Source: Desulfuromonadales bacterium
GTDB taxonomy: Bacteria > Desulfobacterota > Desulfuromonadia > Desulfuromonadales > UBA2294
DNA: 25,174 nucleotides
Direction of reading: 5' to 3'
Assembly: GCA_014859615.1 (NCBI GenBank)
Contig: JACUTX010000010.1
Location: 1 to 25,174 of the forward strand
The notes under the pieces were generated by a model that was not told the origin of the DNA, searched no databases, and saw nothing but the letters and a program-made list of their open reading frames with translations. How positions within the stretch are numbered: position 1 is the stretch's first letter; each line of letters begins with the position of its first letter. The position numbers were made by a program, and so were the translations under genes. This document shows positions 1 to 7,699 of the stretch, one piece after another.

Positions 1-72
1 GAATGGTTCCAAATAATCAGACAATGGAAGTCCGATTAATGTGGGAATCAACAACTGCTGCTGCAGCGTGTT

Positions 73-1029
73 TTGGACTGTGAAAAGCTGTTCATGACCG
101 ACTCCAGCTTCATCGCGAACCGCATCATGTACAGTGTCATCCCGCTCGATACAACCGATAAAATTCTGCTGGCAATCACTCTGCCAATGACCGACATGAC
201 GGATCTGATCGCCAGCTTCTTCTCTCGTGCCGCGTTAACTTTTTTGACGACACTATTGATCTGCTCTTTACTTTTTTATCGCCAGATCAACAAGATCACG
301 AAACCGGTCGAAAATATTCTTTCGGCAACGCGCGCCATAGCAGACGGAAACCTCGATTGCCGTCTGCAGGTGGTGCAGGCCGGAGAGTTTAAACCGCTTG
401 TTCATGCGTTCAATAACATGATGACCAGCCTGAGTACCGTCTACGCCGACCGCATCAGGCAAGAACGCGAATTGACCATTGCCCAGGAAGACCTGCGCTA
501 TAAAGATTTACTTGAAAAAAAGAATAGAGAGATCGAGAATTACAACAAAGAACTGGCTGAGCACAACAAAGAACTATCTGTATTACTGCAGATTACCCAG
601 GAGATGTCCTCCACCCTCGATCTCGATACTCTCTTTGCCAATATGCTGAATTCACTCAGAAACATGATTGGCTGCCAAACGCTCATCCTCCTGACGTACG
701 ATTCTGGTTCTGCATTACTCGAAGTCAGTCAAACCCTCGGCATCGACAGAGAGGCTTTAGCCGATGTCACTTTTAAGTTGACGGAAGGGATCTCCGGAGA
801 GAGTGCGCGAACAAAAAAAACGATTTACGCCCCGGATCTCAAGATTGAAAAACGCTATCTGAGTTACAAAAAAACTTTAACAGTATTCGGTTCCATGCTC
901 TCCATCCCGTTAATCACTCATGACAGACTCTGTGGCGTACTGAATCTGCATAAAGATAAAATTAAGCTTCAACGACGCGGAGAGAGCTTTGTGCGAGGCC
1001 GTTGCCTCTCAGGCGGCGATCGCGATTGA
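73..1029 (+). pseudogene. Sensor diguanylate cyclase, 5' part (TM-HAMP-coiled coil-GAF), frameshifted
   Basis: This is the front portion of a membrane-bound sensor that would feed a GGDEF output domain. Visible in order are the tail of an extracytoplasmic region, one hydrophobic membrane segment (about residues 52-69), a HAMP linker (TKPVENILSATRAIADGNLD), a charged coiled-coil stretch (about 133-175) and most of a GAF domain. The reading frame leaves the GAF domain after residues DKIK near base 966. It then runs through a meaningless tail to a stop at 1027-1029, while the GAF sequence resumes in the next frame. The nominal TTG start at 73 has no ribosome site and no first membrane helix before it, so it is not the true start. 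The gene must begin upstream of the window. I read this as a broken gene or a sequencing error, not a functional short protein. Confidence 0.75.
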
Positions 1030-1582
1030 AAATGTCGCTCTGTACAATAAAGCGACAGAACTTTCCATTACCGACGAATTAACAGGTCTTGCCAACAGAC
1101 GTCATTTCCAGAACATTTTTGATCGTGAAATCATTTTAACAGAGCGTTATGCGACGACGCTCAGTCTGATCATGATTGACATCGACCATTTTAAAAAATA
1201 CAACGATTATCATGGCCACCTGCAAGGTGATGTTGTCCTGAAAAAAGTTGCTGACTGTCTGTTACACAATACCCGTGGCATCGATTTAACCTGCCGCTTT
1301 GGTGGCGAAGAATTCATAATTCTTCTCCCGAAAACAACATCAGAAGGAGCCATGATTACCGCAGAAAAATTACGGCGAGTGATCGAAGCGGAACATTTTA
1401 TCGGCGAAGAAGAGAGCCAACCCGAAGGGAGACTCACCTTGTCACTCGGAGTGGCGAGCTATCCTGAAGACACATCCGATATTCACACCCTTCTGGAACT
1501 GGCCGACCAGGCACTCTATCGAGCCAAGGATCAAGGGCGTAATCGGGTTGTTGTCTTTTCGCCGGATAAACAAACAGCCTGA
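989..1582 (+). pseudogene. Sensor diguanylate cyclase, 3' part (GAF end plus GGDEF domain)
   Basis: This part continues the gene before it, one frame over. The GAF tail (EAVASQAAIAIENVALYNKA) leads into a complete GGDEF domain. Family knowledge: GGDEF domains condense two GTP into cyclic di-GMP. The active-site loop reads GGEEF (residues 105-109 of this frame), an accepted active variant. An RGID motif ends exactly five residues before it and matches the RxxD inhibitory site that binds the product. The matching GAF sequence in this frame can be read back to about base 968 (FNDAERALCEAVA), which fixes the frameshift to roughly 960-968. Translated alone the fragment would be a soluble GGDEF protein with no sensor, but I see no convincing ribosome site for it. 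The stop lies inside the terminator hairpin shared with argC. Confidence 0.8.
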
Positions 1583-1606
1583 TTCCGACAGGGAAGCAGG
1601 CTGTTT
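1572..1606. terminator. Bidirectional hairpin terminator between the GGDEF gene and argC
   Basis: AAACAGCCTG at 1572-1581 pairs perfectly with CAGGCTGTTT at 1597-1606 around a 15-base loop. It sits between two convergent genes and includes the stop codon of the plus-strand gene. Each strand ends in only TTT, so termination strength is uncertain, but position and symmetry fit a shared terminator. Confidence 0.65.
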
Positions 1607-1626
1607 AACCGGGAATATCGCTGCGC

Positions 1627-2664
1627 TTACGGAAACAGCCCAACCTGGTTCAGACCGGTCGTCTCTTCCAGACCGAGCAGAATATTCATATTCTGCACTG
1701 CCTGTCCGGCAGCCCCCTTCACCAGATTATCGATGGCCGAAACAACAACAACGCGGCCGGTGCGCTCGTCGCAGACGACGCCGATATCGCAATAATTACT
1801 GCCACGTACATAACCGACATCCGGCAACATGCCGACCGGCAGAACGCGCACAAACGGCTCTTTGACATAGTAATCTTCGAACAGGGAGAGGACTGTCTGC
1901 GTCGACATGAATGGCGTCAGCGTCGCGTAGCAGGTGGTCAATATCCCTCTATTCACCGGAAGAAGATGGGGGGTAAAGCTGACGGTAACCTTTTCCCCTG
2001 CCAGTTCTGACAAAGTCTGTTCGATCTCCGGGGTGTGACGATGAGTCGCGACGCCATACGCCTTGAACGACTCATTCACCTCACAGTAAAGACTCCCCTC
2101 TTTTGCAACCCTCCCGGCGCCACTGACACCCGATTTGCTGTCGATAATAAGAGTATCAATATCGAGACTGTTCTGTGTGAGCAAAGGGGCAAGAGCCAGA
2201 GCAACAGAGGTCGGGTAACAGCCGGGATTGGCGATCAGTCGCGCGCCGTTGATCTTGTCACGAAACAGCTCTGGGAGACCGTAAACCGCCTCTTGAAGAA
2301 GTTGTGGACTCGAATGCGGCTGATACCAGTCGGCATAGAGATCAGCATCATGCAGACGATAATCGGCCGAGAGATCGATCACCTTTTTACCAGCATCCAG
2401 AAACAGCGGGACAACCTCCATCGCTGTTTTGTGCGGCAGTGCCGTGAAAACCAGATCCGCTTTGCTGCAGATCAGTTTGATATCGACCGGATCACAAACC
2501 AGATCAAGCTGGCGGCGCATCGACGGAAATACTTCTGAAAAAGGGAGACCGGCATGCTGCCGGGAAGTCAGACAGGTCATTTTTACTCCCGGATGGGGAA
2601 CCAGAAGCCTGGCCAACTCAACTCCGGTATAACCGCTTGCACCAACAATCGCAATATTCGTCAT
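1627..2664 (-). CDS. argC: N-acetyl-gamma-glutamyl-phosphate reductase
   Basis: ArgC makes N-acetylglutamate semialdehyde from the acyl phosphate with NADPH, the third step of arginine biosynthesis, in the cytoplasm. The 345-residue product starts with the Rossmann motif GASGYTG (8-14) and has the catalytic cysteine in NPGCYPTS (Cys149), both diagnostic of the family. The later CDIGVVCD and AIDNLVKGAAGQAVQN segments are also typical. I chose the ATG at 2664 because AAGGAG lies 6 bases upstream and the protein then begins MTNIAIVGASG. A longer in-frame extension to 2829 would run through the rpsI terminator. The gene follows rplM-rpsI on the same strand but is separated from it by that terminator, so it probably has its own promoter or depends on read-through. 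Confidence 0.96.
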   Translation of the reverse strand: MTNIAIVGASGYTGVELARLLVPHPGVKMTCLTSRQHAGLPFSEVFPSMRRQLDLVCDPVDIKLICSKADLVFTALPHKTAMEVVPLFLDAGKKVIDLSADYRLHDADLYADWYQPHSSPQLLQEAVYGLPELFRDKINGARLIANPGCYPTSVALALAPLLTQNSLDIDTLIIDSKSGVSGAGRVAKEGSLYCEVNESFKAYGVATHRHTPEIEQTLSELAGEKVTVSFTPHLLPVNRGILTTCYATLTPFMSTQTVLSLFEDYYVKEPFVRVLPVGMLPDVGYVRGSNYCDIGVVCDERTGRVVVVSAIDNLVKGAAGQAVQNMNILLGLEETTGLNQVGLFP

Positions 2665-2682
2665 ATCAATCTCCTTAAAATC

Positions 2683-2714
2683 AAAAAAGGGAAACCCGAG
2701 GGCTTCCCTTTTTT
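2683..2714 (-). terminator. Rho-independent terminator after rpsI
   Basis: Read on the minus strand, a stem of A6-GGGAA pairs with TTCCC-T6, with a partly paired GC-rich top around a short loop. A run of six T follows. It lies 39 bases past the rpsI stop and just before the argC ribosome site. The A and T tracts also make it usable in the other direction. Confidence 0.8.
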
Positions 2715-2752
2715 GACAGATACCGTCTCTTCCGGCCAAAACCGGAAGATTA

Positions 2753-3145
2753 TTAACGCTTGGAGAACTGGAAGCTGGCGCGTGCGGCTTTACGCCCATA
2801 CTTCTTACGTTCTTTGATACGGCTGTCACGTGTGATGAAGCCGGCTTTTTTCAGAGTTCCGCGCAGGGTCACATCAACCCCGAGCAGTGCCTTGGTAATG
2901 CCATGCTTGATTGCACCCGCCTGTCCTGAAGGACCGCCGCCATTTACATTGACCCAGACATCAAAACGACCAAGATTCTCTGTCAGCTCAAGAGGCTGGC
3001 GAATAATCATCTTAGAGGTTTCACGGCCAAAATATTCATCAATATCACGATGATTAACCGTAATTTTACCGGTTCCAGGGGACAACCAGACACGGGCAAT
3101 GGAAGTTTTTCTTTTACCGGTCGCATAAGTTTTTTGTTCGGGCAT
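2753..3145 (-). CDS. rpsI: 30S ribosomal protein S9
   Basis: S9 is a small-subunit protein whose basic C-terminal tail reaches the P-site tRNA. The 130-residue product has the family's N-terminal TGKRKTSIARVWL, the central GGGPSGQAGAIKHGI and the invariant SKR end (RASFQFSKR). Length matches the family. The start at 3145 is preceded by AGGAG; an upstream in-frame ATG that adds five residues would place the start too close to rplM. rplM ends 14 bases upstream, so the two genes form the usual rplM-rpsI operon. Confidence 0.98.
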   Translation of the reverse strand: MPEQKTYATGKRKTSIARVWLSPGTGKITVNHRDIDEYFGRETSKMIIRQPLELTENLGRFDVWVNVNGGGPSGQAGAIKHGITKALLGVDVTLRGTLKKAGFITRDSRIKERKKYGRKAARASFQFSKR

Positions 3146-3159
3146 TATTATCTCCTGCC

Positions 3160-3588
3160 TCAAAAGGACAGCGTTTTAGGCTGCTGTGCAGCATGAGGAT
3201 GATCAGTACCGCTGTAAACTTTCAGTTTTTTGATGAGCTGACGGCCTAGACGATTTTTTGGGAGCATCCCTTTGACCGCTTTTTTAATCAGCTCTTCCGG
3301 ACGCTTTTCAAGAAGTTTGGCAGCCGTTATCGATTTCAATCCACCTTGATAACCGGAATAATGATAATACGTTTTGTCAGCAAATTTTTGACCGGTCAAT
3401 TTAACCTTGTCAGCGTTGACGACAACAACAAAATCACCGGTGTCGACACTTGGTGAATAGATCGCCTTGTGTTTACCGCGTAAAATGGCGGCAATTTCAC
3501 TTGCAACCCGGCCAAGAACCTGATTGTCCATATCAATAACAAACCAGGCCCTGCTCACTTCATTCTCTTTAGCAACTTGCGTACTCAT
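3160..3588 (-). CDS. rplM: 50S ribosomal protein L13
   Basis: L13 is an early-assembling large-subunit protein. The 142-residue product is exactly the usual family length. It contains WFVIDMDNQVLGRVASEIA, the GDFVVVVNADKVKLTG core, the KGMLPKNRLGR motif and the YSGTDHPHAAQQP end. The start at 3588 is supported by AGAGGA upstream; the longer frame to 3687 would run past the promoter. Transcription should begin at the strong sigma-70-like promoter at 3644-3672, giving a short leader of about 50 bases. L13 is known to repress its own operon in some bacteria, but I see no leader structure here that proves it. Confidence 0.98.
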   Translation of the reverse strand: MSTQVAKENEVSRAWFVIDMDNQVLGRVASEIAAILRGKHKAIYSPSVDTGDFVVVVNADKVKLTGQKFADKTYYHYSGYQGGLKSITAAKLLEKRPEELIKKAVKGMLPKNRLGRQLIKKLKVYSGTDHPHAAQQPKTLSF

Positions 3589-3643
3589 TAATAATCCTCT
3601 CTGACAATCAATCTGTGAAGTTACGGGGCTCACAGAAAAAAGA

Positions 3644-3672
3644 AAAATATCTGATTCCTCGCTCCTTGTCAA
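3644..3672 (-). promoter_or_regulatory. Sigma-70-type promoter of rplM-rpsI
   Basis: On the minus strand a perfect -35 box TTGACA (3667-3672) is followed after exactly 17 bases by TATTTT (3644-3649). The -35 box overlaps the last codons of truA, so the ribosomal operon starts from inside the end of the preceding gene. Confidence 0.75.
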
Positions 3673-4454
3673 GAATTTTCTCGACATTCAAAGCAGGTTT
3701 TCATCTCTGCCAAACTTACATCGTACCAGACCTTCATGAGGCAAAGTCCTGCCGCAGGTGCCGTGACACCCGAAACCGTTCTTTGGCCATTATCCAGCAA
3801 CTCATTGATCGTCGTGAGCGGTCGTTTTCCCAAGCCTGTTTCAACCAGAGTTCCGACCACAATCCGCACCATATTTCGCAAAAAACCGTCGCCGGCAATA
3901 TCGATATGAATCACGCCGCGCTTTTCAGTAATCTCGACGCCAACAATCTCTCGCTCTGTCGTCGATGCTTCACAGCCACTGGAACGAAAAGCTGAAAAAT
4001 CGTGTCGACCAAGCAGACGGGAGACCCCCTGTCTCATGATCTCCAGATCGAGTGTATTGCGAATATGCCAGTAACGTCCTGAAAGGAGCGGCGATCGCAC
4101 CTCCCCCTGCCAGATGCTGTACCGGTACCATTTACCGACGGCACTGAAACGGGCATGAAAATCATTCGGAACCACTTCAGCACTGAGGATTGCAATATCG
4201 CTGGGTAAAAAATGGTTCACCCCTTCGCGATAGGCCCCCATCGACAAAAGGTCATTAATGCGAAAGTGAGCGACCAACCCCCTGGCATGCACACCAGCAT
4301 CAGTCCGGCCGGAGGAGTGAAGTCGAACAGGCTCACGTATAACCTTTTCGATCGCTTCTTCAATAATTTTCTGCAGCGATGCCCCTTCGGGTTGCCATTG
4401 CCAACCGATGTAGTTCGCACCATCATATTCTATCAATAAACGAATCGTGTACAT
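3669..4454 (-). CDS. truA: tRNA pseudouridine(38-40) synthase
   Basis: TruA isomerises uridines 38-40 in the anticodon stem-loop of many tRNAs. The 261-residue product carries the catalytic motif SSGRTDAGVHARG with the nucleophilic aspartate at residue 52. It also has the downstream HDFSAFRSSG and GDGFLRNMVRIVVGTLVETG motifs of the family. The ATG at 4454 (MYTIRLLIEYDG) matches the usual N-terminus. A GTG three codons upstream is possible but has no better ribosome site. The gene sits 80 bases before rplM, a common pairing. Between it and leuB is a 148-base gap in which I see no gene or terminator. Confidence 0.97.
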   Translation of the reverse strand: MYTIRLLIEYDGANYIGWQWQPEGASLQKIIEEAIEKVIREPVRLHSSGRTDAGVHARGLVAHFRINDLLSMGAYREGVNHFLPSDIAILSAEVVPNDFHARFSAVGKWYRYSIWQGEVRSPLLSGRYWHIRNTLDLEIMRQGVSRLLGRHDFSAFRSSGCEASTTEREIVGVEITEKRGVIHIDIAGDGFLRNMVRIVVGTLVETGLGKRPLTTINELLDNGQRTVSGVTAPAAGLCLMKVWYDVSLAEMKTCFECRENS

Positions 4455-4602
4455 CAGTCCCACAAAAGATTTGACAACGAACCAGACCGCTGGAGTCGAT
4501 CAATGCGGAGACGAAAACCTGCGTATTCACAGCAATACAGATGCAAGCGGCCTGACTCGGCATGAGAACTAAACAAAGCGCGGCATCTCTTGTCGCACCG
4601 AC

Positions 4603-5691
4603 CTAAAGACGGGCAACAATTTCAGCACCGATCTCGATGGTATTGACCTTTTTTTCGCCAGAGTGCCCCTGATAGATATCGCCCGTCCTGAAACCGTCAT
4701 TCAGGGTCTTCTCCACAGCCGTTTCGACGGCTGCAGCGGCATCCGGCATCCCGAATGAGTAACGCAACATCATGGCGGCAGAGAGTATCTGGGCAATCGG
4801 ATTGGCAATCCCCTGGCCGGCGATATCAGGAGCACTCCCTCCGGATGGCTCGTACAGACCGAAGGTCCCTTCAGCCAATGATGCACTCGGCAACATGCCG
4901 AGCGACCCCGTCAGCATTGCCGCCTCATCAGAGAGGATATCACCGAACATGTTGCCACACAGCATCACATCAAACTGTTTCGGCGCACGACAGAGCTGCA
5001 TCGCAGCATTATCGACATACATATGGGTCAAGGCGACATCTGGATACTTTCGGGCAACCCGTTCGACAACTTCACGCCACAGCACAGAGGTCGAGAGGAC
5101 ATTCGCCTTGTCGATAGAACAGAGCTTGCCGGAGCGCTTCTGTGCAGACTGAAAGCCGATATGAGCAATCCGTTCAATTTCGGCGTCCGCGTACTTCATG
5201 GTGTCAAAACCGGTCCGTTGCGCCCCTTCCCCCTCAATCCCCTTCGGCTCGGCGAAATAGATCCCCCCCGTCAATTCACGTACAACGAGCAGATCAAACC
5301 CCCCATCGATAATCTCCGCCTTCAGCGAAGAGTTTCCGATCAGAGCCGGAAAGATGATCGCCGGACGCAGGTTACAGAATAGACCGAATATCTTCCGCAG
5401 TGGCAAAAGAGCCCCCCGCTCAGGCTGCTCCTCGGGTGGTAGTTTTTCCCACTTCGGACCACCAACCGAACCGAACAGTACAGCATCAGAGGCGCGACAA
5501 GTCGCGATGGTCCCCTCCGGCAGAGCCTTCCCCTCTTTGTCTATTGCGATACCGCCGACATTGGCATAAGACAGTTCAAATACGGCGTCAAATTTCTTTT
5601 CTATAACCTCAAGAACCTTGATCGCCTCAGCCATCACTTCAGGACCGATGCCATCACCGGACAAAACAGCAATTTTGAATGTTTGACTCAT
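4603..5691 (-). CDS. leuB: 3-isopropylmalate dehydrogenase
   Basis: LeuB oxidatively decarboxylates 3-isopropylmalate to 2-oxoisocaproate with NAD+, in leucine biosynthesis. The 362-residue protein begins with IAVLSGDGIGPEVMAEA and contains LFGSVGGPKWE, the substrate loop RELTGGIYF, the VDNAAMQL metal/substrate segment, GDILSDEAAMLTGSLGMLPSA and EPSGGSAPDIAGQGIANPIA. All are diagnostic of LeuB as against isocitrate dehydrogenase. The ATG at 5691 has GAGGAGA upstream. The frame stays open upstream to 5838, but that part looks like an untranslated leader. The promoter at 5900-5929 gives a leader of about 200 bases, and an inverted repeat over its -10 box suggests repressor control. Confidence 0.97.
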   Translation of the reverse strand: MSQTFKIAVLSGDGIGPEVMAEAIKVLEVIEKKFDAVFELSYANVGGIAIDKEGKALPEGTIATCRASDAVLFGSVGGPKWEKLPPEEQPERGALLPLRKIFGLFCNLRPAIIFPALIGNSSLKAEIIDGGFDLLVVRELTGGIYFAEPKGIEGEGAQRTGFDTMKYADAEIERIAHIGFQSAQKRSGKLCSIDKANVLSTSVLWREVVERVARKYPDVALTHMYVDNAAMQLCRAPKQFDVMLCGNMFGDILSDEAAMLTGSLGMLPSASLAEGTFGLYEPSGGSAPDIAGQGIANPIAQILSAAMMLRYSFGMPDAAAAVETAVEKTLNDGFRTGDIYQGHSGEKKVNTIEIGAEIVARL

Positions 5692-5893
5692 CAGTATCCA
5701 TCTCCTCAAATAATAAATAATTGTTGTGAAATTTGATGCTTTCGAAAAAAATTCAATCCTGATAGTTAAGCAAAATGCGCCAAATGCAAGGCGCGCAATT
5801 ATCGTGCAATAAGATGTTCTTACGTTCGGCAAAACCACGAAACAACTAAAGCAAGTCGCAGTTGGTCAGTTTTCGCGCCGCGATCAAATTCAG
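5692..5893 (-). promoter_or_regulatory. Long untranslated leader of leuB
   Basis: About 200 bases separate the predicted start of transcription from the leuB ATG. I found no leucine-rich leader peptide and no T-box-like signature. One small hairpin, GCGCC/GGCGC with an 8-base loop (5777-5794), is followed by ATTTT on the transcribed strand, too weak to call an attenuator. The rest is AT-rich, with an open frame that has no ribosome site. Confidence 0.4.
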
Positions 5894-5894
5894 A

Positions 5895-5929
5895 GGGCAA
5901 CTATAGGGATTGCCCTGTTCTTTTGTCAA
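5895..5929 (-). promoter_or_regulatory. leuB promoter with operator-like inverted repeat
   Basis: The minus strand shows TTGACA (5924-5929), an 18-base spacer and TATAGT (5900-5905). A perfect inverted repeat GGGCAA-N9-TTGCCC (5895-5915) covers the -10 box and part of the spacer. A repressor dimer bound there would block polymerase; that role is inferred. Confidence 0.65.
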
Positions 5930-5935
5930 CGCTTT

Positions 5936-6895
5936 TCACCCATTTACAGACTCTCGTGACAAAACAGGTTCGAGAACAACGCAACCGGCTCCATAACACG
6001 CCCCCTTCCCGATATTAAACAGCTCAGCCACTCTCAACAAAGTCAGAAGATCATCCGCCAGCCCGGTCTGCAGCGGTATAGCCCCCGTAACTCCGCCGAC
6101 CCCCTCCCCCTTGTGTCGGGAATCGAGGTAGAGCCAATCCGTCCAGTCAAAACAAGAATCTGGTAAAGAGACCCTCGCTGCCTCATTTATCAGATTGGCA
6201 AGATCGAGCTGCAGCTCCAAATGGCAACATGAATAGAGCACCGAGGTGACACGGCGAAGAATAAAAGGGAAAATATCAGAAAATTTTGCTTTAAACAGCG
6301 GCCGATTTTTTTTAAGCAGGCGAGCAGGGGTTACGATTCTGAACACCAGAGAATCAAAACAGGCGTGCGACTGAATCAGCCATTGGAGCTTAAGTAAAGG
6401 CATAGGGAAACTTTCGATTGAATCGCCTAGATCCCAGAGCGGTTGCCAGCCATCACAATGCGTCAGCGCGGATAACGATGAAACTTCAAACCGCCCTTGA
6501 CCTTTAAAAAAACCGAGCTCTCCCAGCCCGATCAAAAGTCGTGTGAAGATCAGGGAATGAGACACCCCGTCACCTGGAAAGAGGACGTCGAGCGAGAGCA
6601 GCTCTCCTGTTGCCAGCTCTTTTGTCTCTAAAGATGCAGGATCGATAATAAAAGGTGGAGCCGGCTTTTGAAACTGTCGCCGAGCATAAAGATCCGTTGG
6701 CGGAGACGGATTCAAAAAAGCGTTAAACACCGAAAGATCTTCACCCCCCGATTCGGCCGACCGACGGGCGCCGCGAACGAGTTCTTTGCGCCAGTGCAGA
6801 ATCATTTCCGGTTCAAAATGAAACGGTTCCAGAAAATGAAGACGATACCGGATTTTAACCAGTACCACCGGGTGTAATTGTTCGATAAGGGTCAT
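5936..6895 (-). CDS. Orphan Cas6-like RAMP endoribonuclease-family protein
   Basis: The 319-residue protein resembles the Cas6 family that cuts CRISPR precursor RNA (the PF10040 type). Visible signs are an N-terminal ferredoxin-like strand (RYRLHFLEPFHFEP), a helix with HWRKELVRGARR, a PPFIIDP...GELLSLDVLF stretch, LGELGFFKGQGRFEV, and a C-terminal DSRHKGEGVGGVTGAI followed by the glycine-rich loop FNIGKGACYGAG (about 290-301). His34 in the first helix is a possible catalytic residue, by analogy only. No cas1, cas2, effector gene or repeat array is present, so the substrate is unknown. The ATG at 6895 follows a terminator U-tract directly and has no ribosome site. The real start could be an internal GTG near codon 10. 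The stop lies just before the leuB promoter. Confidence 0.7.
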   Translation of the reverse strand: MTLIEQLHPVVLVKIRYRLHFLEPFHFEPEMILHWRKELVRGARRSAESGGEDLSVFNAFLNPSPPTDLYARRQFQKPAPPFIIDPASLETKELATGELLSLDVLFPGDGVSHSLIFTRLLIGLGELGFFKGQGRFEVSSLSALTHCDGWQPLWDLGDSIESFPMPLLKLQWLIQSHACFDSLVFRIVTPARLLKKNRPLFKAKFSDIFPFILRRVTSVLYSCCHLELQLDLANLINEAARVSLPDSCFDWTDWLYLDSRHKGEGVGGVTGAIPLQTGLADDLLTLLRVAELFNIGKGACYGAGCVVLEPVLSRESVNG

Positions 6896-6929
6896 AAAAA
6901 AAACAGGCGAGCCAAAACGGCCCGCCTGT
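6896..6929 (-). terminator. Strong terminator of the sdhCAB operon
   Basis: On the minus strand an 11-base-pair stem with one mismatch (ACAGGCGGGCC pairing with GGCTCGCCTGT) closes a 5-base loop and is followed by eight T. It lies 30 bases past the sdhB stop. The last T of the tract is the base immediately before the ATG of the Cas6-like gene. Confidence 0.9.
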
Positions 6930-6958
6930 CTCGATTCAACATGAGAGATATCTCAATC

Positions 6959-7699
6959 TCACTGCGGCAAGGCCTTCATCATTTCACGATTCATGCGAGA
7001 AATAAATGAGACCGAAATCCCTTTCGGGCAGGCCGCCTGACACTCATAGTGATTAGTACAGTTGCCAAACCCTTCCGAATCCATCTGCTCCACCATCGCC
7101 TTGACGCGCTTGGCGGCTTCCGCCTTACCCTGTGGCAGCAGAGCCAGCTGCGACACTTTCGCCGAAGTGAAAAGCATGGCCGAGGCGTTCGGACAGGCGG
7201 CAACACAAGCGCCACATCCGATACAGGCAGCGGCATCCATCGCCTCATCAGCAGCAACCTTTGGAACCAGCATGGCATTGCCATCAGCAACTCCGCCGGT
7301 ATGGGTTGAGGTGTAACCGTACGCCTGAATAATACGATCAAGCGCATTACGGTCTGTCACCAGATCCTTGATGATCGGAAATGCTTTTGAACGCCACGGC
7401 TCGATATAGATATGATCGCCGTCTTTAAACTTACGCATATGCAGCTGACACGTTGTTACCAATTTATCGGGGCCGTGCGGGATCCCGTTGATAACCTGCG
7501 AGCAGGTGCCGCAAATCCCTTCACGGCAATCATGATCAAACTCAATCGGGATTTGACCTTTTTTGATCAGGTCTTCATTGACTTCATCGAGCATCTCAAG
7601 AAAGGACGAATCGGGGCTGACATTCTTAGCCTCATACTGATCCAGCCGGCCTTTGTCATTCGGCCCGTTCTGACGCCATACATGCAGTATCAGATTCAT
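6959..7699 (-). CDS. sdhB: Succinate dehydrogenase/fumarate reductase iron-sulfur subunit
   Basis: This subunit carries electrons between the flavin and the cytochrome b heme of the complex. The 246-residue protein has the plant-type [2Fe-2S] ligands C58-x4-C63-x2-C66 with C84. The C-terminal clusters use C159-x2-C162-x2-C165-x3-C169 and C214, C220, C224 for the [4Fe-4S] and [3Fe-4S] centres. The sequence is of the type B group (Geobacter, Bacteroides). Its ATG overlaps the sdhA stop by one base (TAATG), with AAGGAG upstream inside sdhA, so the two are translationally coupled. frdB is an equally valid name because such complexes can run in either direction. Confidence 0.96.
   Translation of the reverse strand: MNLILHVWRQNGPNDKGRLDQYEAKNVSPDSSFLEMLDEVNEDLIKKGQIPIEFDHDCREGICGTCSQVINGIPHGPDKLVTTCQLHMRKFKDGDHIYIEPWRSKAFPIIKDLVTDRNALDRIIQAYGYTSTHTGGVADGNAMLVPKVAADEAMDAAACIGCGACVAACPNASAMLFTSAKVSQLALLPQGKAEAAKRVKAMVEQMDSEGFGNCTNHYECQAACPKGISVSFISRMNREMMKALPQ

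Noticed and set aside
4464..4602. Remnant of asd or another gene between leuB and truA
   Set aside because: The 139 bases hold no recognisable protein fragment in any frame and no hairpin with a U-tract.
5692..5838. N-terminal extension of LeuB by 49 residues from an upstream GTG
   Set aside because: No ribosome site and no family resemblance. The ATG at 5691 has a strong GAGGAGA and the standard N-terminus.
5900..6960. CRISPR array next to the Cas6-like gene
   Set aside because: I looked for regularly spaced 25-40 base repeats on both sides and saw none; the flanks are a promoter and a terminator.
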